From the NCBI RefSeq assembly GCF_023184515.1, contig NZ_JAAHBP010000024.1, positions 1 to 64,000 on the forward strand: DNA of 64,000 nucleotides, written 5' to 3'. The stretch comes from Streptomyces sp. D2-8 (lineage in GTDB: Bacteria > Actinomycetota > Actinomycetes > Streptomycetales > Streptomycetaceae). The notes beneath the pieces are model-generated. The model did no database searches and was not told the DNA's origin. It saw nothing but the letters and a program-made list of their open reading frames with translations. Below are positions 1 through 8,203 of this stretch, piece after piece (position 1 is the first letter of the stretch; the number at the start of each line of letters is the position of its first letter). The translations under genes were made by a program, and so were the position numbers.

Positions 1-25
1 GTCAGGCGGGCATTACGGTGGGACA

Positions 26-80
26 CGAAGGCCTCCGTACGGTGAAGATTCGACACCTCCACCACACACGGGGGCCTTCG
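26..80. repeat. Imperfect inverted repeat at the left edge
   Basis: CGAAGGCCTCC at 26-36 pairs with GGGGGCCTTCG at 70-80, with one mismatch and a 33-nt loop. It could be the terminator of a gene lying left of the window. No gene is supported between 1 and 229. Confidence 0.3.
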
Positions 81-131
81 CCATGATCAAGTCCGACCCC
101 GCGTTAACAACGCTCGTGATCAATACAACTA

Positions 132-145
132 GGGCCGGTCGGCCC
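132..145. promoter_or_regulatory. Dormancy-type palindrome, copy 1
   Basis: GGGCCGGTCGGCCC has 6-bp arms around a 2-bp centre. It ends 84 nt before the start of the universal stress protein at 230. It is one of five related palindromes between 130 and 10131. I infer a DevR/OsdR-type response-regulator site; this is not proven. Confidence 0.55.
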
Positions 146-229
146 CGGCAGGGGACCTGTGGCCTCTCCACCGCGGCGGCCCGTCACCGCGACGCTCGGA
201 CCATCAGACCCGCTTCGGAGGTGGAGAGT

Positions 230-1135
230 ATGTCCCGCACGATCACCGTGGGCCTCGACGGTTCGCCCGAGAGCCGGGCCGCAGCGGAGTGGGCCGCGCG
301 TGAGGCGAAGCTGCGCGGTCTGCCTCTGCGGCTCCTGCACGTGTGGGAGCCGGTGCCGGAACCCATGGCGCGGGCCCCGCTGCTCGGTGCCGAGACCCAC
401 CGGCACTGGAGCGAGAAGATCCCCCGCGAGACCGCCGAGGGCCTGCGGCTGCGGCACCCCGGCGTCGAGGTGACGGCCGGGCACCGGACCGGCCGGCCGA
501 GCGAGGTACTGGGCGAAGTGGCGAGCACTACCGAACTGCTCGTCCTGGGCTCGCGCGGGCTGAGCGGGCTCGGCGGGTTCATGGTGGGTTCGGTCGGTCT
601 CGCCGTCGTGGCGCGCGCCGCGTGTCCGGTCGTCCTGGTCCGCGCCGGTGAGCAGGCCGCGGACGAGCACGAGATGGACCCGGCCGGCATTCCGTCGGCC
701 GCCACCCCGTACCGGCCCGTCCTGCTCGGTATCGACGCCGGCCACCCCGACGCGTCGGTGATCGAGTTCGCCTTCGACGAGGCCGCCCGGCGCGGGACCG
801 GCCTGCATGTCGTACACGCGTGGAATCTGCCCCCGTACTACGTCTACGGAGCCGTCACCGACCTGGAACAGTACGACGCGGTCGTCCAATGGCAGGCCAC
901 CGAGCTCACCGAAGCGCTGCGGCCGTGGCGGGAGAAGTACCCGTCCGTCGAGGCCGTCGCGGTGTCCCGCTCGGGCAGCCCGGCGGAGCACCTGATCACC
1001 GCCTCCCGGGAGGCCTCCCTGGTCGTCGTGGGACGCCGGATCCGCCGCAGCCCGTTCGGGGTGCACATCGGCCCGGTCACGCACGCCGTGCTGCACCATG
1101 CCGCCGCGCCCGTCGCCGTCGTCGCGCACGTCTGA
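230..1135 (+). CDS. Universal stress protein, two UspA domains
   Basis: This is a cytoplasmic tandem UspA protein of 301 aa. Domain 1 starts with the ITVGLDGS strand and carries the ATP-binding signature GSRG then GGFMVGS at about residues 107-121. Domain 2 (about residues 158-300) starts with LLGIDAG and ends in an ATP-loop-like segment that is less canonical. ATG 230 is chosen over the in-frame ATG at 83 because GGAGGTGGAG lies just upstream and homology begins there. It stands alone on the plus strand behind palindrome copy 1. In actinobacteria such proteins are induced by hypoxia or redox stress; the exact role is unknown. Confidence 0.9.
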   Translation: MSRTITVGLDGSPESRAAAEWAAREAKLRGLPLRLLHVWEPVPEPMARAPLLGAETHRHWSEKIPRETAEGLRLRHPGVEVTAGHRTGRPSEVLGEVASTTELLVLGSRGLSGLGGFMVGSVGLAVVARAACPVVLVRAGEQAADEHEMDPAGIPSAATPYRPVLLGIDAGHPDASVIEFAFDEAARRGTGLHVVHAWNLPPYYVYGAVTDLEQYDAVVQWQATELTEALRPWREKYPSVEAVAVSRSGSPAEHLITASREASLVVVGRRIRRSPFGVHIGPVTHAVLHHAAAPVAVVAHV

Positions 1136-1200
1136 CGCGACGAGGCGAGCCGTTCGGCACGGCGGACGGAAGCCGCCCCTGCCGGACGGCTCCTCCGGAG

Positions 1201-1534
1201 AGGATCCGGACGAGGGACCAGCCGGTGGTCGTCGGCCTGTTCGGCTCCGGGGTGAGCCTGCGGGCCGTGGATGGGCGGCCGACGAGGCCGCGCTGCGCGC
1301 GCTCGTGCCGCATGTGTGTACGCGTCGCTGTGGGAGTGCCGCGAACACGCCGTCTTCCCCGCAGGCCGGGAGCCGCCGTCGGGCCGTGCTGCGCGACGTC
1401 ACGGCCGATGCCGCCCTCCTCGTGGTCGGCTCCCGGCGCCCCGGGGACGCTTCGGGCTCCGCACCGGCCGTGCCACGCGCGCCGTGCTGCACGACGCGGC
1501 CTGCCCCGTCGCGGTCGTCCCCGAGCGGGCATGA
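1201..1534 (+). pseudogene. Frameshifted universal stress protein remnant
   Basis: A single UspA domain can be rebuilt across three frames. DQPVVVGLFGSGVSLRAVD is read until about 1272. Then WAADEAALRALVPHV through ALLVVGSRR is read in a second frame. RFGLRTGRATRAVLHDAACP through the stop at 1534 is in a third. The first junction looks like loss of one base in a GTGGATTGG-like string near 1272, and the second indel lies near 1440-1450. No single frame makes a full domain, so the gene is dead unless the sequence is wrong. It fills the gap between the stress protein and the acetyltransferase. Confidence 0.75.
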
Positions 1535-1550
1535 CTCGCTTCCGTTGGTG

Positions 1551-1564
1551 GGGCCGATCGGCCC
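1551..1564. promoter_or_regulatory. Dormancy-type palindrome, copy 2 (perfect)
   Basis: GGGCCGATCGGCCC is a perfect palindrome, extended to 16 bp by flanking G and C. It ends 82 nt before the acetyltransferase start at 1647 and probably serves the 1647-5623 operon. Confidence 0.55.
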
Positions 1565-1646
1565 CCGGCCGACCCCGGACAGCCCATGCGACGACGCCCT
1601 CGTCCGTCGGATGCTCGAAGAGTCGAAAGGCTCGGAGGAGGCCACC

Positions 1647-4340
1647 ATGACGCGCGATGTGCTCGACCGGCCCCCGGTCCACGCCCTCCTCGCGGACGGC
1701 ACGACCGTGTGCCTACGCGCCGTGCGGAAGGAGGACCACCAGCGGTTGCGGGGCTTCTACGAGGCGATGTCCCCGGAGAACCTGCGGCTGCGGTTCTTCG
1801 CCGTGAGCCGGCTTTCCGCCGCCACGGCCGCCGACCGGGCCTGCGCCCCCGCACGGCCCGGCTACCGGGCCCTGCTCGCCGAGACACAGGGCCGGGTGAT
1901 CGGTCTCGCCGAGTACGACACCGCCGACGAGCGGGACACGGCCGAGATCTCCGTCGCCGTCGCGGACGGCCTGCACCACCGCGGTGTGGGCACCCTGCTC
2001 GTCGAGCACCTGGTCTCCGCCGCCCGCGCCAACGGCATCACCACCTTCACCGCCGACGCCCTGGGCGAGAACCACCAGGTGCTCCGGCTCTTCGCCGACC
2101 TCGGTCTGCGCATCACCCGGCACTTCGACGGGCCCGAGGTGCGCTGCACCATCCGGCTCGACCTGGGCGACGCGTACCTGTCCGCCGTGGAACAGCGGGG
2201 ACGCACCGCCGACGTGGCCAGCCTCCAGCCGCTCTTCCGGCCCGACGCGATCGCCGTCGTCGGCGCCGGGCGCCGGCCCGGTTCGGTCGGCCGGGCGATC
2301 CTCCACCAGCTGAAGTCAGGCGGCTTCACACGGCGCCTGTTCGCCGTGAACCCCGCCGCGACCGCGATCCTCGGGGTGCCCTCCCACCCGTCGGTCAGCG
2401 CCCTGCCCAGGACACCCGACCTCGCGGTCCTCGCCGTGCCCGCGGGCGCGGTGCCGGCCACCGCCGAAGAGTGCGGCAAGGCGGGCGTACGGGCCCTTCT
2501 CGTCGTCACCGCCGGTCTCGACGCCGGCCAGGCCCGGGACCTGATGGCGCACTGCCGGACGTACGGCATGCGGCTCGTCGGCCCCAACTGCCTCGGCGTC
2601 TGCCACACCGACCCGGAGCTGCGGATGGACGCGACCTTCGCGGCCGGCCACCCGCGGCCCGGCACAGCGGGAGTCGCCGTGCAGTCCGGCGGGGCCGGCA
2701 TCGCGCTGCTGCACGGCCTCTCCCGCCTCGGCATCGGCGTGTCGTCCTTCGCCTCCCTCGGTGACAAGTACGACGTCAGCGGCAATGACATGCTCCAGTG
2801 GTGGGAGAGCGACGGCCGCACCGACCTCGCCCTGCTGCACCTGGAGTCGTTCGGCAACCCGCGCGCCTTCTCCCGTACGGCCCGGCGCGTCACCCGCCGC
2901 ATGCCCGTCGTGACCGTCGACGCCGGCCGGACGGACGCGGGCCGGCGGGCCGCCGCCTCGCACACCGCGGCCGCCGCCACCCGGACCATGACCCGACAGG
3001 CCCTCTTCACCCAGGCGGGCATCACCGCGACCCGCTCGATCGGTGAACTTCTCGAAACCGCCGCCCTGTTGCACGCCCAGCCGCTCCCGGCCGGGAGGCG
3101 GGTCGCGATCGTCACGAACGGGGGCGGCGCCGGCGTGCCGGCCGCCGACGCCTGCGCCGAGGCAGGGCTCACCCTGCCGTCGCTCGACGCCGGGCCGGCC
3201 GACGACCTGCGAGACCTGCTCCCCGACGGCGCAGCCGTGGGCAACCCGGTGGACGCCACAGCCGCGGTGACGGAGGAGCAACTCGGCGCGTGTGTCGACC
3301 GGCTCATGGCGTACGGCGGCGTCGACGCGGTGCTCGTGGCCCTGGTGCCCACCGCGGTCGCCGCCGCGACCGGAGAGGACCTGGTGCGGCCCCTGACGGC
3401 CGCCCCCGGCCGTCGCCCCCGGCCCGTCGCCGTCGTCCGGATGGAGCAGGACGTCTCCGTGACCCTGTTGCCCGCGGCCGACGGCGGCACGATCCCCTCG
3501 TACGCCGAACCCCGTTCTGCGGCACGGGCGTTGGCCCATGCCGCGCGCCGTGCGGCCTGGCTCGCCCGGCCGGCCGGCACCGTCCCGGAACTGGAGGGCG
3601 TCGACACCCGACGGGCCCACGAGATCGCCGAGACCTACCTCGCGGCACAGCCGGAGAGCGGCCGGCTCGACCCTCGTACCTGCGCCGAACTCCTCGGCTG
3701 CTACGGCATCCCGCAGGTTCCGTGGGCCTGGGCCGAGAACGAGGACGACGCCGTACGCGCTGCCCGGCGCCTGCGCGGCGCGGACGGCCGGGTGGTGATG
3801 AAGGCGCACTGGCCGGGCCTGGCGCACCGGACCGAGAAGGGTGCCGTCCGCCTGGACCTCCGCGGAGATGCCCGAGTGCGGTCCGCCTTCCGGGACTTCG
3901 CGGCACGCTTCGGTGACGTGCTGACCGGCGTGGTCGTCCAGCCGCTCGCCCCGCGCGGCATCGAGCTGTTCGCGGGTGTCGTCCAGGACGAGGTGTTCGG
4001 ACCGCTCGTCCTGTTCGGGCCGGGCGGCACAGCCGCGGAGATCCTGGCCGACCACGCCGCCCGGCTCGCGCCGCTCACCGACCACGACGTGCACGACCTG
4101 ATCACGTCCACGCGCTGCGCACCGCTGCTGTTCGGCGCGCGCGGCGATGGGCCCGTCGACCTTCCGGGTCTGGAGCAACTGCTGCTGCGCCTGTCGCGGA
4201 TGGCGAGCGATCTGCCGCAGCTCGCGGAGGCCGACCTCGACCCGGTCCTGGCGACGCCCGGTGCCGTCACCGTGCTCGACGCCCGGCTGAGGCTGCTGCC
4301 GCGCCGGGCCCACGACCCCTACCTGCGCCGGCTCCGCTGA
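1647..4340 (+). CDS. GNAT / NDP-forming acyl-CoA synthetase fusion, PatA-like protein acetyltransferase
   Basis: This 897-aa protein has an N-terminal GNAT domain (about residues 10-175, acetyl-CoA loop HHRGVGTLL). A CoA-binding Rossmann domain follows (about 195-320, AVVGAGRRPGSVG), then succinyl-CoA-ligase-like domains with a SHTAAAA histidine loop, and a C-terminal ATP-grasp domain (about 670-890). GNAT-first order is that of S. lividans PatA and the reverse of enteric Pat. Such proteins acetylate the catalytic lysine of AMP-forming acyl-CoA synthetases, several of which are encoded in this window. ATG 1647 follows CGGAGGAG; the frame stays open upstream but runs through the stress-protein pseudogene. 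It is the first gene of an operon with the CBS and flavodoxin genes. Confidence 0.85.
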   Translation: MTRDVLDRPPVHALLADGTTVCLRAVRKEDHQRLRGFYEAMSPENLRLRFFAVSRLSAATAADRACAPARPGYRALLAETQGRVIGLAEYDTADERDTAEISVAVADGLHHRGVGTLLVEHLVSAARANGITTFTADALGENHQVLRLFADLGLRITRHFDGPEVRCTIRLDLGDAYLSAVEQRGRTADVASLQPLFRPDAIAVVGAGRRPGSVGRAILHQLKSGGFTRRLFAVNPAATAILGVPSHPSVSALPRTPDLAVLAVPAGAVPATAEECGKAGVRALLVVTAGLDAGQARDLMAHCRTYGMRLVGPNCLGVCHTDPELRMDATFAAGHPRPGTAGVAVQSGGAGIALLHGLSRLGIGVSSFASLGDKYDVSGNDMLQWWESDGRTDLALLHLESFGNPRAFSRTARRVTRRMPVVTVDAGRTDAGRRAAASHTAAAATRTMTRQALFTQAGITATRSIGELLETAALLHAQPLPAGRRVAIVTNGGGAGVPAADACAEAGLTLPSLDAGPADDLRDLLPDGAAVGNPVDATAAVTEEQLGACVDRLMAYGGVDAVLVALVPTAVAAATGEDLVRPLTAAPGRRPRPVAVVRMEQDVSVTLLPAADGGTIPSYAEPRSAARALAHAARRAAWLARPAGTVPELEGVDTRRAHEIAETYLAAQPESGRLDPRTCAELLGCYGIPQVPWAWAENEDDAVRAARRLRGADGRVVMKAHWPGLAHRTEKGAVRLDLRGDARVRSAFRDFAARFGDVLTGVVVQPLAPRGIELFAGVVQDEVFGPLVLFGPGGTAAEILADHAARLAPLTDHDVHDLITSTRCAPLLFGARGDGPVDLPGLEQLLLRLSRMASDLPQLAEADLDPVLATPGAVTVLDARLRLLPRRAHDPYLRRLR

Positions 4341-4377
4341 GTCGGTCGCCGGCCGAGCCGGCCGAGGAGGAGAGATC

Positions 4378-5109
4378 ATGAAACACGACAGGGTCGGCTC
4401 CGTGATGACCATGGACGTGGTGCGAGCCGTGTACGACACCCCGTCCGACGAGGTGGCCCGGCTGCGGGCCGCCCACGGGATCGGCGGACTGCCCGTGGTG
4501 GACGAGGACGACCGGGTCATCGGCGTCGTCTCCGAAACCGACCTCGTGGCCCATCAGGCCGAGACCCCGGGCCCGCACCGGACGCGTGGCCGCCTCAGGC
4601 TCACCGCACTGTCACCCGCCGCCCGCGGGCGCACCGCGAAGGTGGCGGCCCGCACGGCCGGTCAGCTGATGAGCGCGCCGCCCGTCACCGCGCACGCCGA
4701 GGACACCATCGTCGCGGCCGCGCGCACCATGGCCCGGCGGGGCGTGAAGAGGCTGCCGGTGCTCGACGAGGAGGACCGGCTGGTCGGCATCGTCACCCGG
4801 CGCGACCTGCTCAGGGTCTTCCTGCGGCCCGACGCGGACATCCGTGCCGAGGTGATCGACGAGGTGCTGGTGCGTGCGCTGCGGCTGATGCCGCGCGGCA
4901 TCGACGTCTCCGCCGCGGAGGGCGTGGTCACGCTCACCGGACGGCCGGAACGCAGGAGCGATGCGGAGATCGCCGTCGCCATGACCCGGCAGACCGACGG
5001 CGTCGTCGCGGTCGTCGACGAGCTCACCTGGCGCGTGGACGACACGCGTCTGCGGTCGGACGAGCAGGTACTGCGCGGCGTGACCGACGACCGGCTGCGC
5101 ACACTGTGA
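4378..5109 (+). CDS. CBS-pair protein with C-terminal BON domain
   Basis: This 243-aa cytoplasmic protein has two CBS motifs (about residues 7-57 and 92-145, each with a GI/GV then DL pattern) and a BON-like domain (about 165-225, GVVTLTGRPERR). CBS pairs usually bind adenosyl nucleotides and act as energy or redox sensors. AGGAGGAGA lies 6 nt before ATG. It begins 38 nt after the acetyltransferase and 16 nt before the flavodoxin, so the three are probably co-transcribed. A paralogue of the same layout is at 8845-9507. The partner protein is unknown. Confidence 0.85.
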   Translation: MKHDRVGSVMTMDVVRAVYDTPSDEVARLRAAHGIGGLPVVDEDDRVIGVVSETDLVAHQAETPGPHRTRGRLRLTALSPAARGRTAKVAARTAGQLMSAPPVTAHAEDTIVAAARTMARRGVKRLPVLDEEDRLVGIVTRRDLLRVFLRPDADIRAEVIDEVLVRALRLMPRGIDVSAAEGVVTLTGRPERRSDAEIAVAMTRQTDGVVAVVDELTWRVDDTRLRSDEQVLRGVTDDRLRTL

Positions 5110-5125
5110 GAGGAGGCGGACCGCC

Positions 5126-5623
5126 ATGCCGACGAACGTGCTCGTCGCCTACGGGACGACGAACGGATCGACCGCGGAGATCGCCGAGGCCATCGCCGAG
5201 GTCCTGCGCAAGGAGGGGGCGACGGCCGAGGCCCTCCCGGCCGGCGCCGTGCCGAACGTGGCGGCCTACGACGCCGTCGTGGTCGGTGGCGGCCTGTACG
5301 CCGGCCACTGGCACAAGGACGCCCGCCGCTTCGTCCGGCGCCACGCCAAGACCCTGGCCGAGCGCCCGCTGTGGTTCTTCAGCAGCGGCCCGCTCGACCC
5401 CTCGGCCTCGGAGCGGGACATCCCGCCCGTGCCCGGGGTGAAGAAGGCCATGGCCCGGCTCGACGCCCTTGAGCACGTCACCTTCGGCGGCTGCCTCCGA
5501 GAGGGCGCGAAGGGCTGGGTCGCCCGGATGATCCTCCGCAACGGAAAGGGCGGGGACTTCCGCGACTTCGAGCGGATCGAGGCATGGGCGGCGAAGATCG
5601 GCCATGAGCTGACCCCCGTGTGA
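5126..5623 (+). CDS. Flavodoxin-domain protein (HemG-like)
   Basis: This 165-aa cytoplasmic flavoprotein starts with a central beta strand and the FMN phosphate loop YGTTNGST (residues 9-16), followed by VVVGGGLYAGHWHKDARRF, as in the flavodoxin/HemG family. In protoporphyrinogen oxidase HemG such a domain passes electrons to quinones. The role here is unknown, but flavodoxins of this type are recurrent in actinobacterial dormancy islands. GAGAGGAGG precedes ATG 5126. It is the last gene of the 1647-5623 operon and converges with the STAS gene 5 nt later. Confidence 0.8.
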   Translation: MPTNVLVAYGTTNGSTAEIAEAIAEVLRKEGATAEALPAGAVPNVAAYDAVVVGGGLYAGHWHKDARRFVRRHAKTLAERPLWFFSSGPLDPSASERDIPPVPGVKKAMARLDALEHVTFGGCLREGAKGWVARMILRNGKGGDFRDFERIEAWAAKIGHELTPV

Positions 5624-5628
5624 CGCGA

Positions 5629-6012
5629 TCAGAGCGCCGCCCCGTCGAGGATGTCCCCGGCGGGCGGGCCGGCCACGCCCACCGGCATGCCGGGAAGCAC
5701 CTCGAAGACCCCCGCCATGCCGGTGTGCCGGAGGACGCGCCGGAGAGAGGCGCTGCCGGTGACCAGACGCAGCCGGCCGTGCCGTGCCCGAACGCGGTTC
5801 CGCACCAGGCACAGAACCCCCAGCCCCGCGCAGTCGATGAACGACACCGGACGCAGATCCAGCACCAGGTCGGGACAGGGACCGGCGGTCAGCATGTCGA
5901 GTCGGTCCCTCAGGGCCGGTGCCGCGAGCAGGTCGAGCTCGCCGTGCAGGGTCACGACGCGTGTCGTGTGCTTCGGTGGCGGCGGCGTGGACCTGCCGGG
6001 GATGTCGGACAT
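5629..6012 (-). CDS. STAS-domain protein, anti-sigma-factor-antagonist type
   Basis: The 127-aa product is a single STAS domain (VVTLHGELDLLAAPALRD to the C terminus), the fold of SpoIIAA/BldG partners of anti-sigma kinases. The usual phospho-acceptor motif DSSG is replaced by DCAG (in FIDCAGLGVL), so the classical switch serine is missing. ATG 6012 is chosen because the longer frame to 6240 has no homology. Palindrome copy 3 ends 37 nt upstream. It has no adjacent anti-sigma factor. Confidence 0.75.
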   Translation of the reverse strand: MSDIPGRSTPPPPKHTTRVVTLHGELDLLAAPALRDRLDMLTAGPCPDLVLDLRPVSFIDCAGLGVLCLVRNRVRARHGRLRLVTGSASLRRVLRHTGMAGVFEVLPGMPVGVAGPPAGDILDGAAL

Positions 6013-6048
6013 GGTCCGAGCAAAGCCCGGCAGCCAGGGCGTGCGGTA

Positions 6049-6062
6049 GGGCCATCCGGCCC
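6049..6062. promoter_or_regulatory. Dormancy-type palindrome, copy 3 (one mismatch)
   Basis: GGGCCATCCGGCCC lies in the divergent gap between the STAS gene and the alcohol dehydrogenase, 36 nt from the STAS start. It fits the shared GGGCCGNNCGGCCC pattern with one mismatch. Confidence 0.45.
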
Positions 6063-6143
6063 TTGCCGACCGGGGCCGGAAGGACCTGAGCGGTACACAT
6101 CCCGGCCGGACCGTCCCACAAGACCCCGACCGGCCGGTGGACG

Positions 6144-6157
6144 GGGCCGACCGGCCC
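6144..6157. promoter_or_regulatory. Dormancy-type palindrome, copy 4
   Basis: GGGCCGACCGGCCC ends 81 nt before the alcohol dehydrogenase start at 6239. This is nearly the same spacing as copies 1 and 2. Confidence 0.55.
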
Positions 6158-6238
6158 AAGCGCGTCGCACCGATCCGCGCCAAGCTGGAAGTGCGGCGCA
6201 AACCGGGCACATCGCCCGTGCCGGGAAGGTGGTCAACC

Positions 6239-7312
6239 ATGAAGGCCTACGTCTTCCACGGCCCTGGACAGTCCGCTTGGGAGGACGTCCCGGACCCCGG
6301 GATCAAGGAGGCGACGGACGCCATCGTGCGGGTCGACGCCGTCACCATCTGCGGAACGGACCTGCACATCCTCAAGGGCGACGTCCCCGAGGTGCGCCCG
6401 GGCACGGTGCTGGGGCACGAGGCGGTCGGCGAGATCGTCGACGTCGGTGGTGACGTACGCACGGTGCGGCCGGGCGACCGGGTGCTGGTCTCCTGCATCA
6501 CCGCCTGCGGCCGCTGCCGCTACTGCCGTGACGGCGTGTACGGCCAGTGCCGGGGCGGCGGAGGCTGGATCCTGGGCCACCTGATCGACGGCACCCAGGC
6601 CGAGTACGTCCGCGTGCCGTACGCGGACCTCTCGGTGCACCGGCTGCCCAGCGCCCTGGACAGCAAGGACGCCGTGCTGCTGGCCGACATCTTCCCGACC
6701 TCCTACGAGGTCGGCGTGCTCAACGGGCACGTACGCCCCGGAGACACCGTCGCCGTCGTCGGCGCGGGGCCCATCGGGCTCGCGGCCGTCGCCACGGCCC
6801 GGCTTTTCGCTCCGGAGCGCATCGTCGCGGTGGACCTCGCCGCCCCGCGACTGGAAGCGGCCAGGCGACTCGGCGCCGACGCGGTGGCGGACGCCCGGGA
6901 GGCCCCCGAACAGCTGATCGCGGACCTCACCGACGGACTGGGCGCGGATGTGGTCATCGAGGCGGTCGGCGTCCCGGAGACCTTCGAACTCTGCACGCGC
7001 ATGGTGCGGCCCGGCGGGCACGTCGCCAACGTCGGCGTGCACGGCAAGCCCGCGACCCTCCACCTGGAAGACCTGTGGATCAAGAACGTCACCATCACCA
7101 CAGGGCTGGTGGACACCTACTCCACCCCGACCCTGCTCCGGATGGCGGCCGCAGGCCGCCTGCCCACCGGTCAACTGGTCACGCACACCTTCCCGCTGAC
7201 CCACATGGAGGAGGCGTACGACGTCTTCGCCCGGGCCGCCGACACCGGTGCGCTCAAGGTCGTCCTGGGCGAGGAGCCGCACGAGGAAGTCGTCCCCTAC
7301 CGGGCGGCCTGA
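6239..7312 (+). CDS. Zinc-dependent alcohol dehydrogenase, MDR family
   Basis: This 357-aa enzyme has catalytic zinc ligands C38 (CGTD), H60 and E61 (GHEAVGE), and a full structural zinc site at C90, C93, C96 and C104. The Rossmann motif VVGAGPIG is at 173-180, so it should use NAD(H) or NADP(H). The substrate is not readable from sequence. ATG 6239 lies after GGGAAGGTGG. The HTH/flavin-reductase-like gene follows after 22 nt, suggesting an operon. Alcohol dehydrogenases of this type sit among stress-protein genes in other streptomycete dormancy islands, consistent with redox balancing at low oxygen. Confidence 0.9.
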   Translation: MKAYVFHGPGQSAWEDVPDPGIKEATDAIVRVDAVTICGTDLHILKGDVPEVRPGTVLGHEAVGEIVDVGGDVRTVRPGDRVLVSCITACGRCRYCRDGVYGQCRGGGGWILGHLIDGTQAEYVRVPYADLSVHRLPSALDSKDAVLLADIFPTSYEVGVLNGHVRPGDTVAVVGAGPIGLAAVATARLFAPERIVAVDLAAPRLEAARRLGADAVADAREAPEQLIADLTDGLGADVVIEAVGVPETFELCTRMVRPGGHVANVGVHGKPATLHLEDLWIKNVTITTGLVDTYSTPTLLRMAAAGRLPTGQLVTHTFPLTHMEEAYDVFARAADTGALKVVLGEEPHEEVVPYRAA

Positions 7313-7334
7313 CGAAGGAGAGGGGTGACGAGTC

Positions 7335-8012
7335 ATGACCGGACGGACCTCGTCGCATGCCGTGGAAGGACGCCCGCTGGGCGACCTCGGGCGGCGAATC
7401 ACCCAGCGGCGTACCGAACTCGGCCTGAGCCGGCAGGAGACGGCCACACGGGCGGGCATGGCGCCGGCCTACCTCCAGTACCTGGAGGAGCGGCCGACCG
7501 CCGACCCGGGCGCGGGCACCCTCCTGCGGCTGGCAGGAGCCCTGAAGACCACGGTGTGGCACCTGACCGGTGGCGACACCGAGCTGCCGCCCGGACTCGG
7601 ACGGGCCGCCCGCACACCCCGGTTCACGGAACTGACCGAGGCGGAGTGCCGCTCCCTGCTCTCGACGCACGGGGTGGGACGCCTCGCCCTGCCCACGGAC
7701 TCCGGCCCGGTCGTCGTCCCGGTCAACTACAGCGTCGTCGAAGGCGGGATCGTCTTCCGCACCGAGCCCGGCACGACCCCGGCACAGGCGGACGGCCATC
7801 GGGTCGCCTTCGAGGCCGACCGCATCGACGAGGCGTTCAGTGAGGGCTGGAGCGTGCTGGTGCGGGGCCCCGCGAAGACGGTCACCGATCCGGACGAGGT
7901 CGCCCGTCTCGAGGAGCAGGCCTACAGCACACCCTGGGCGGGAGGCCGGCGTGAACTGTGGCTGCGTATCGAGCCCGTCGCCGTCACCGGGCGTCGGATC
8001 ACGGTCGTCTGA
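7335..8012 (+). CDS. XRE helix-turn-helix fused to pyridoxamine-5'-phosphate-oxidase-like domain
   Basis: This 225-aa fusion has residues 14-75 as an XRE-type HTH (LGRRITQRRTELGLSRQETA, then AYLQYLEER) and residues 93-225 as a split-barrel flavin/F420-binding domain (RLALPTDSGPVVVPVNY). A DNA-binding domain on a flavin or F420 binding fold suggests a redox- or ligand-sensing regulator, but this is inference. GGAGAGGGGTGA precedes ATG 7335. It follows the alcohol dehydrogenase by 22 nt. Homologous fusions are common in actinobacteria and remain poorly characterised. Confidence 0.8.
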   Translation: MTGRTSSHAVEGRPLGDLGRRITQRRTELGLSRQETATRAGMAPAYLQYLEERPTADPGAGTLLRLAGALKTTVWHLTGGDTELPPGLGRAARTPRFTELTEAECRSLLSTHGVGRLALPTDSGPVVVPVNYSVVEGGIVFRTEPGTTPAQADGHRVAFEADRIDEAFSEGWSVLVRGPAKTVTDPDEVARLEEQAYSTPWAGGRRELWLRIEPVAVTGRRITVV

Positions 8013-8027
8013 ACGCGCAGGAACCGG

Positions 8028-8120
8028 GTGATCGCGGAGCCGCGACGCCTGGAGCAGATCAACGAGTCCTTCGACGAGGTCCTCGACGGACGGGCCGAGT
8101 CACGCATCGTCTCCGGGTTC
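8028..8120 (+). pseudogene. C-terminal scrap of an alcohol dehydrogenase
   Basis: Reading from 8028 gives about 30 codons with RRLEQINESFDEVLDGRAES followed by RIV, which resembles the last helix and strand of MDR alcohol dehydrogenases. No upstream body of such a gene is present. It probably marks a deleted paralogue. The match is short, so confidence is moderate. Confidence 0.4.
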
Positions 8121-8203
8121 CCAGGCTCGCGCCGCGCTGCGGGGAGGCGCCCCGCAGCCGTGGCGGCGCACAATGGAAGCACACCCGTGAGGGGTGAAGC
8201 ACG

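Noticed and set aside
104..1702. Long minus-strand open frame (532 codons) opposite the stress protein
   Set aside because: It is a GC-bias shadow: low-complexity Arg/Gly/Pro sequence, and it spans an intact gene and a pseudogene on the other strand. Similar shadows at 2316-4520, 16735-18783, 27886-30048 and 34465-36540 (minus) were left out for the same reason.
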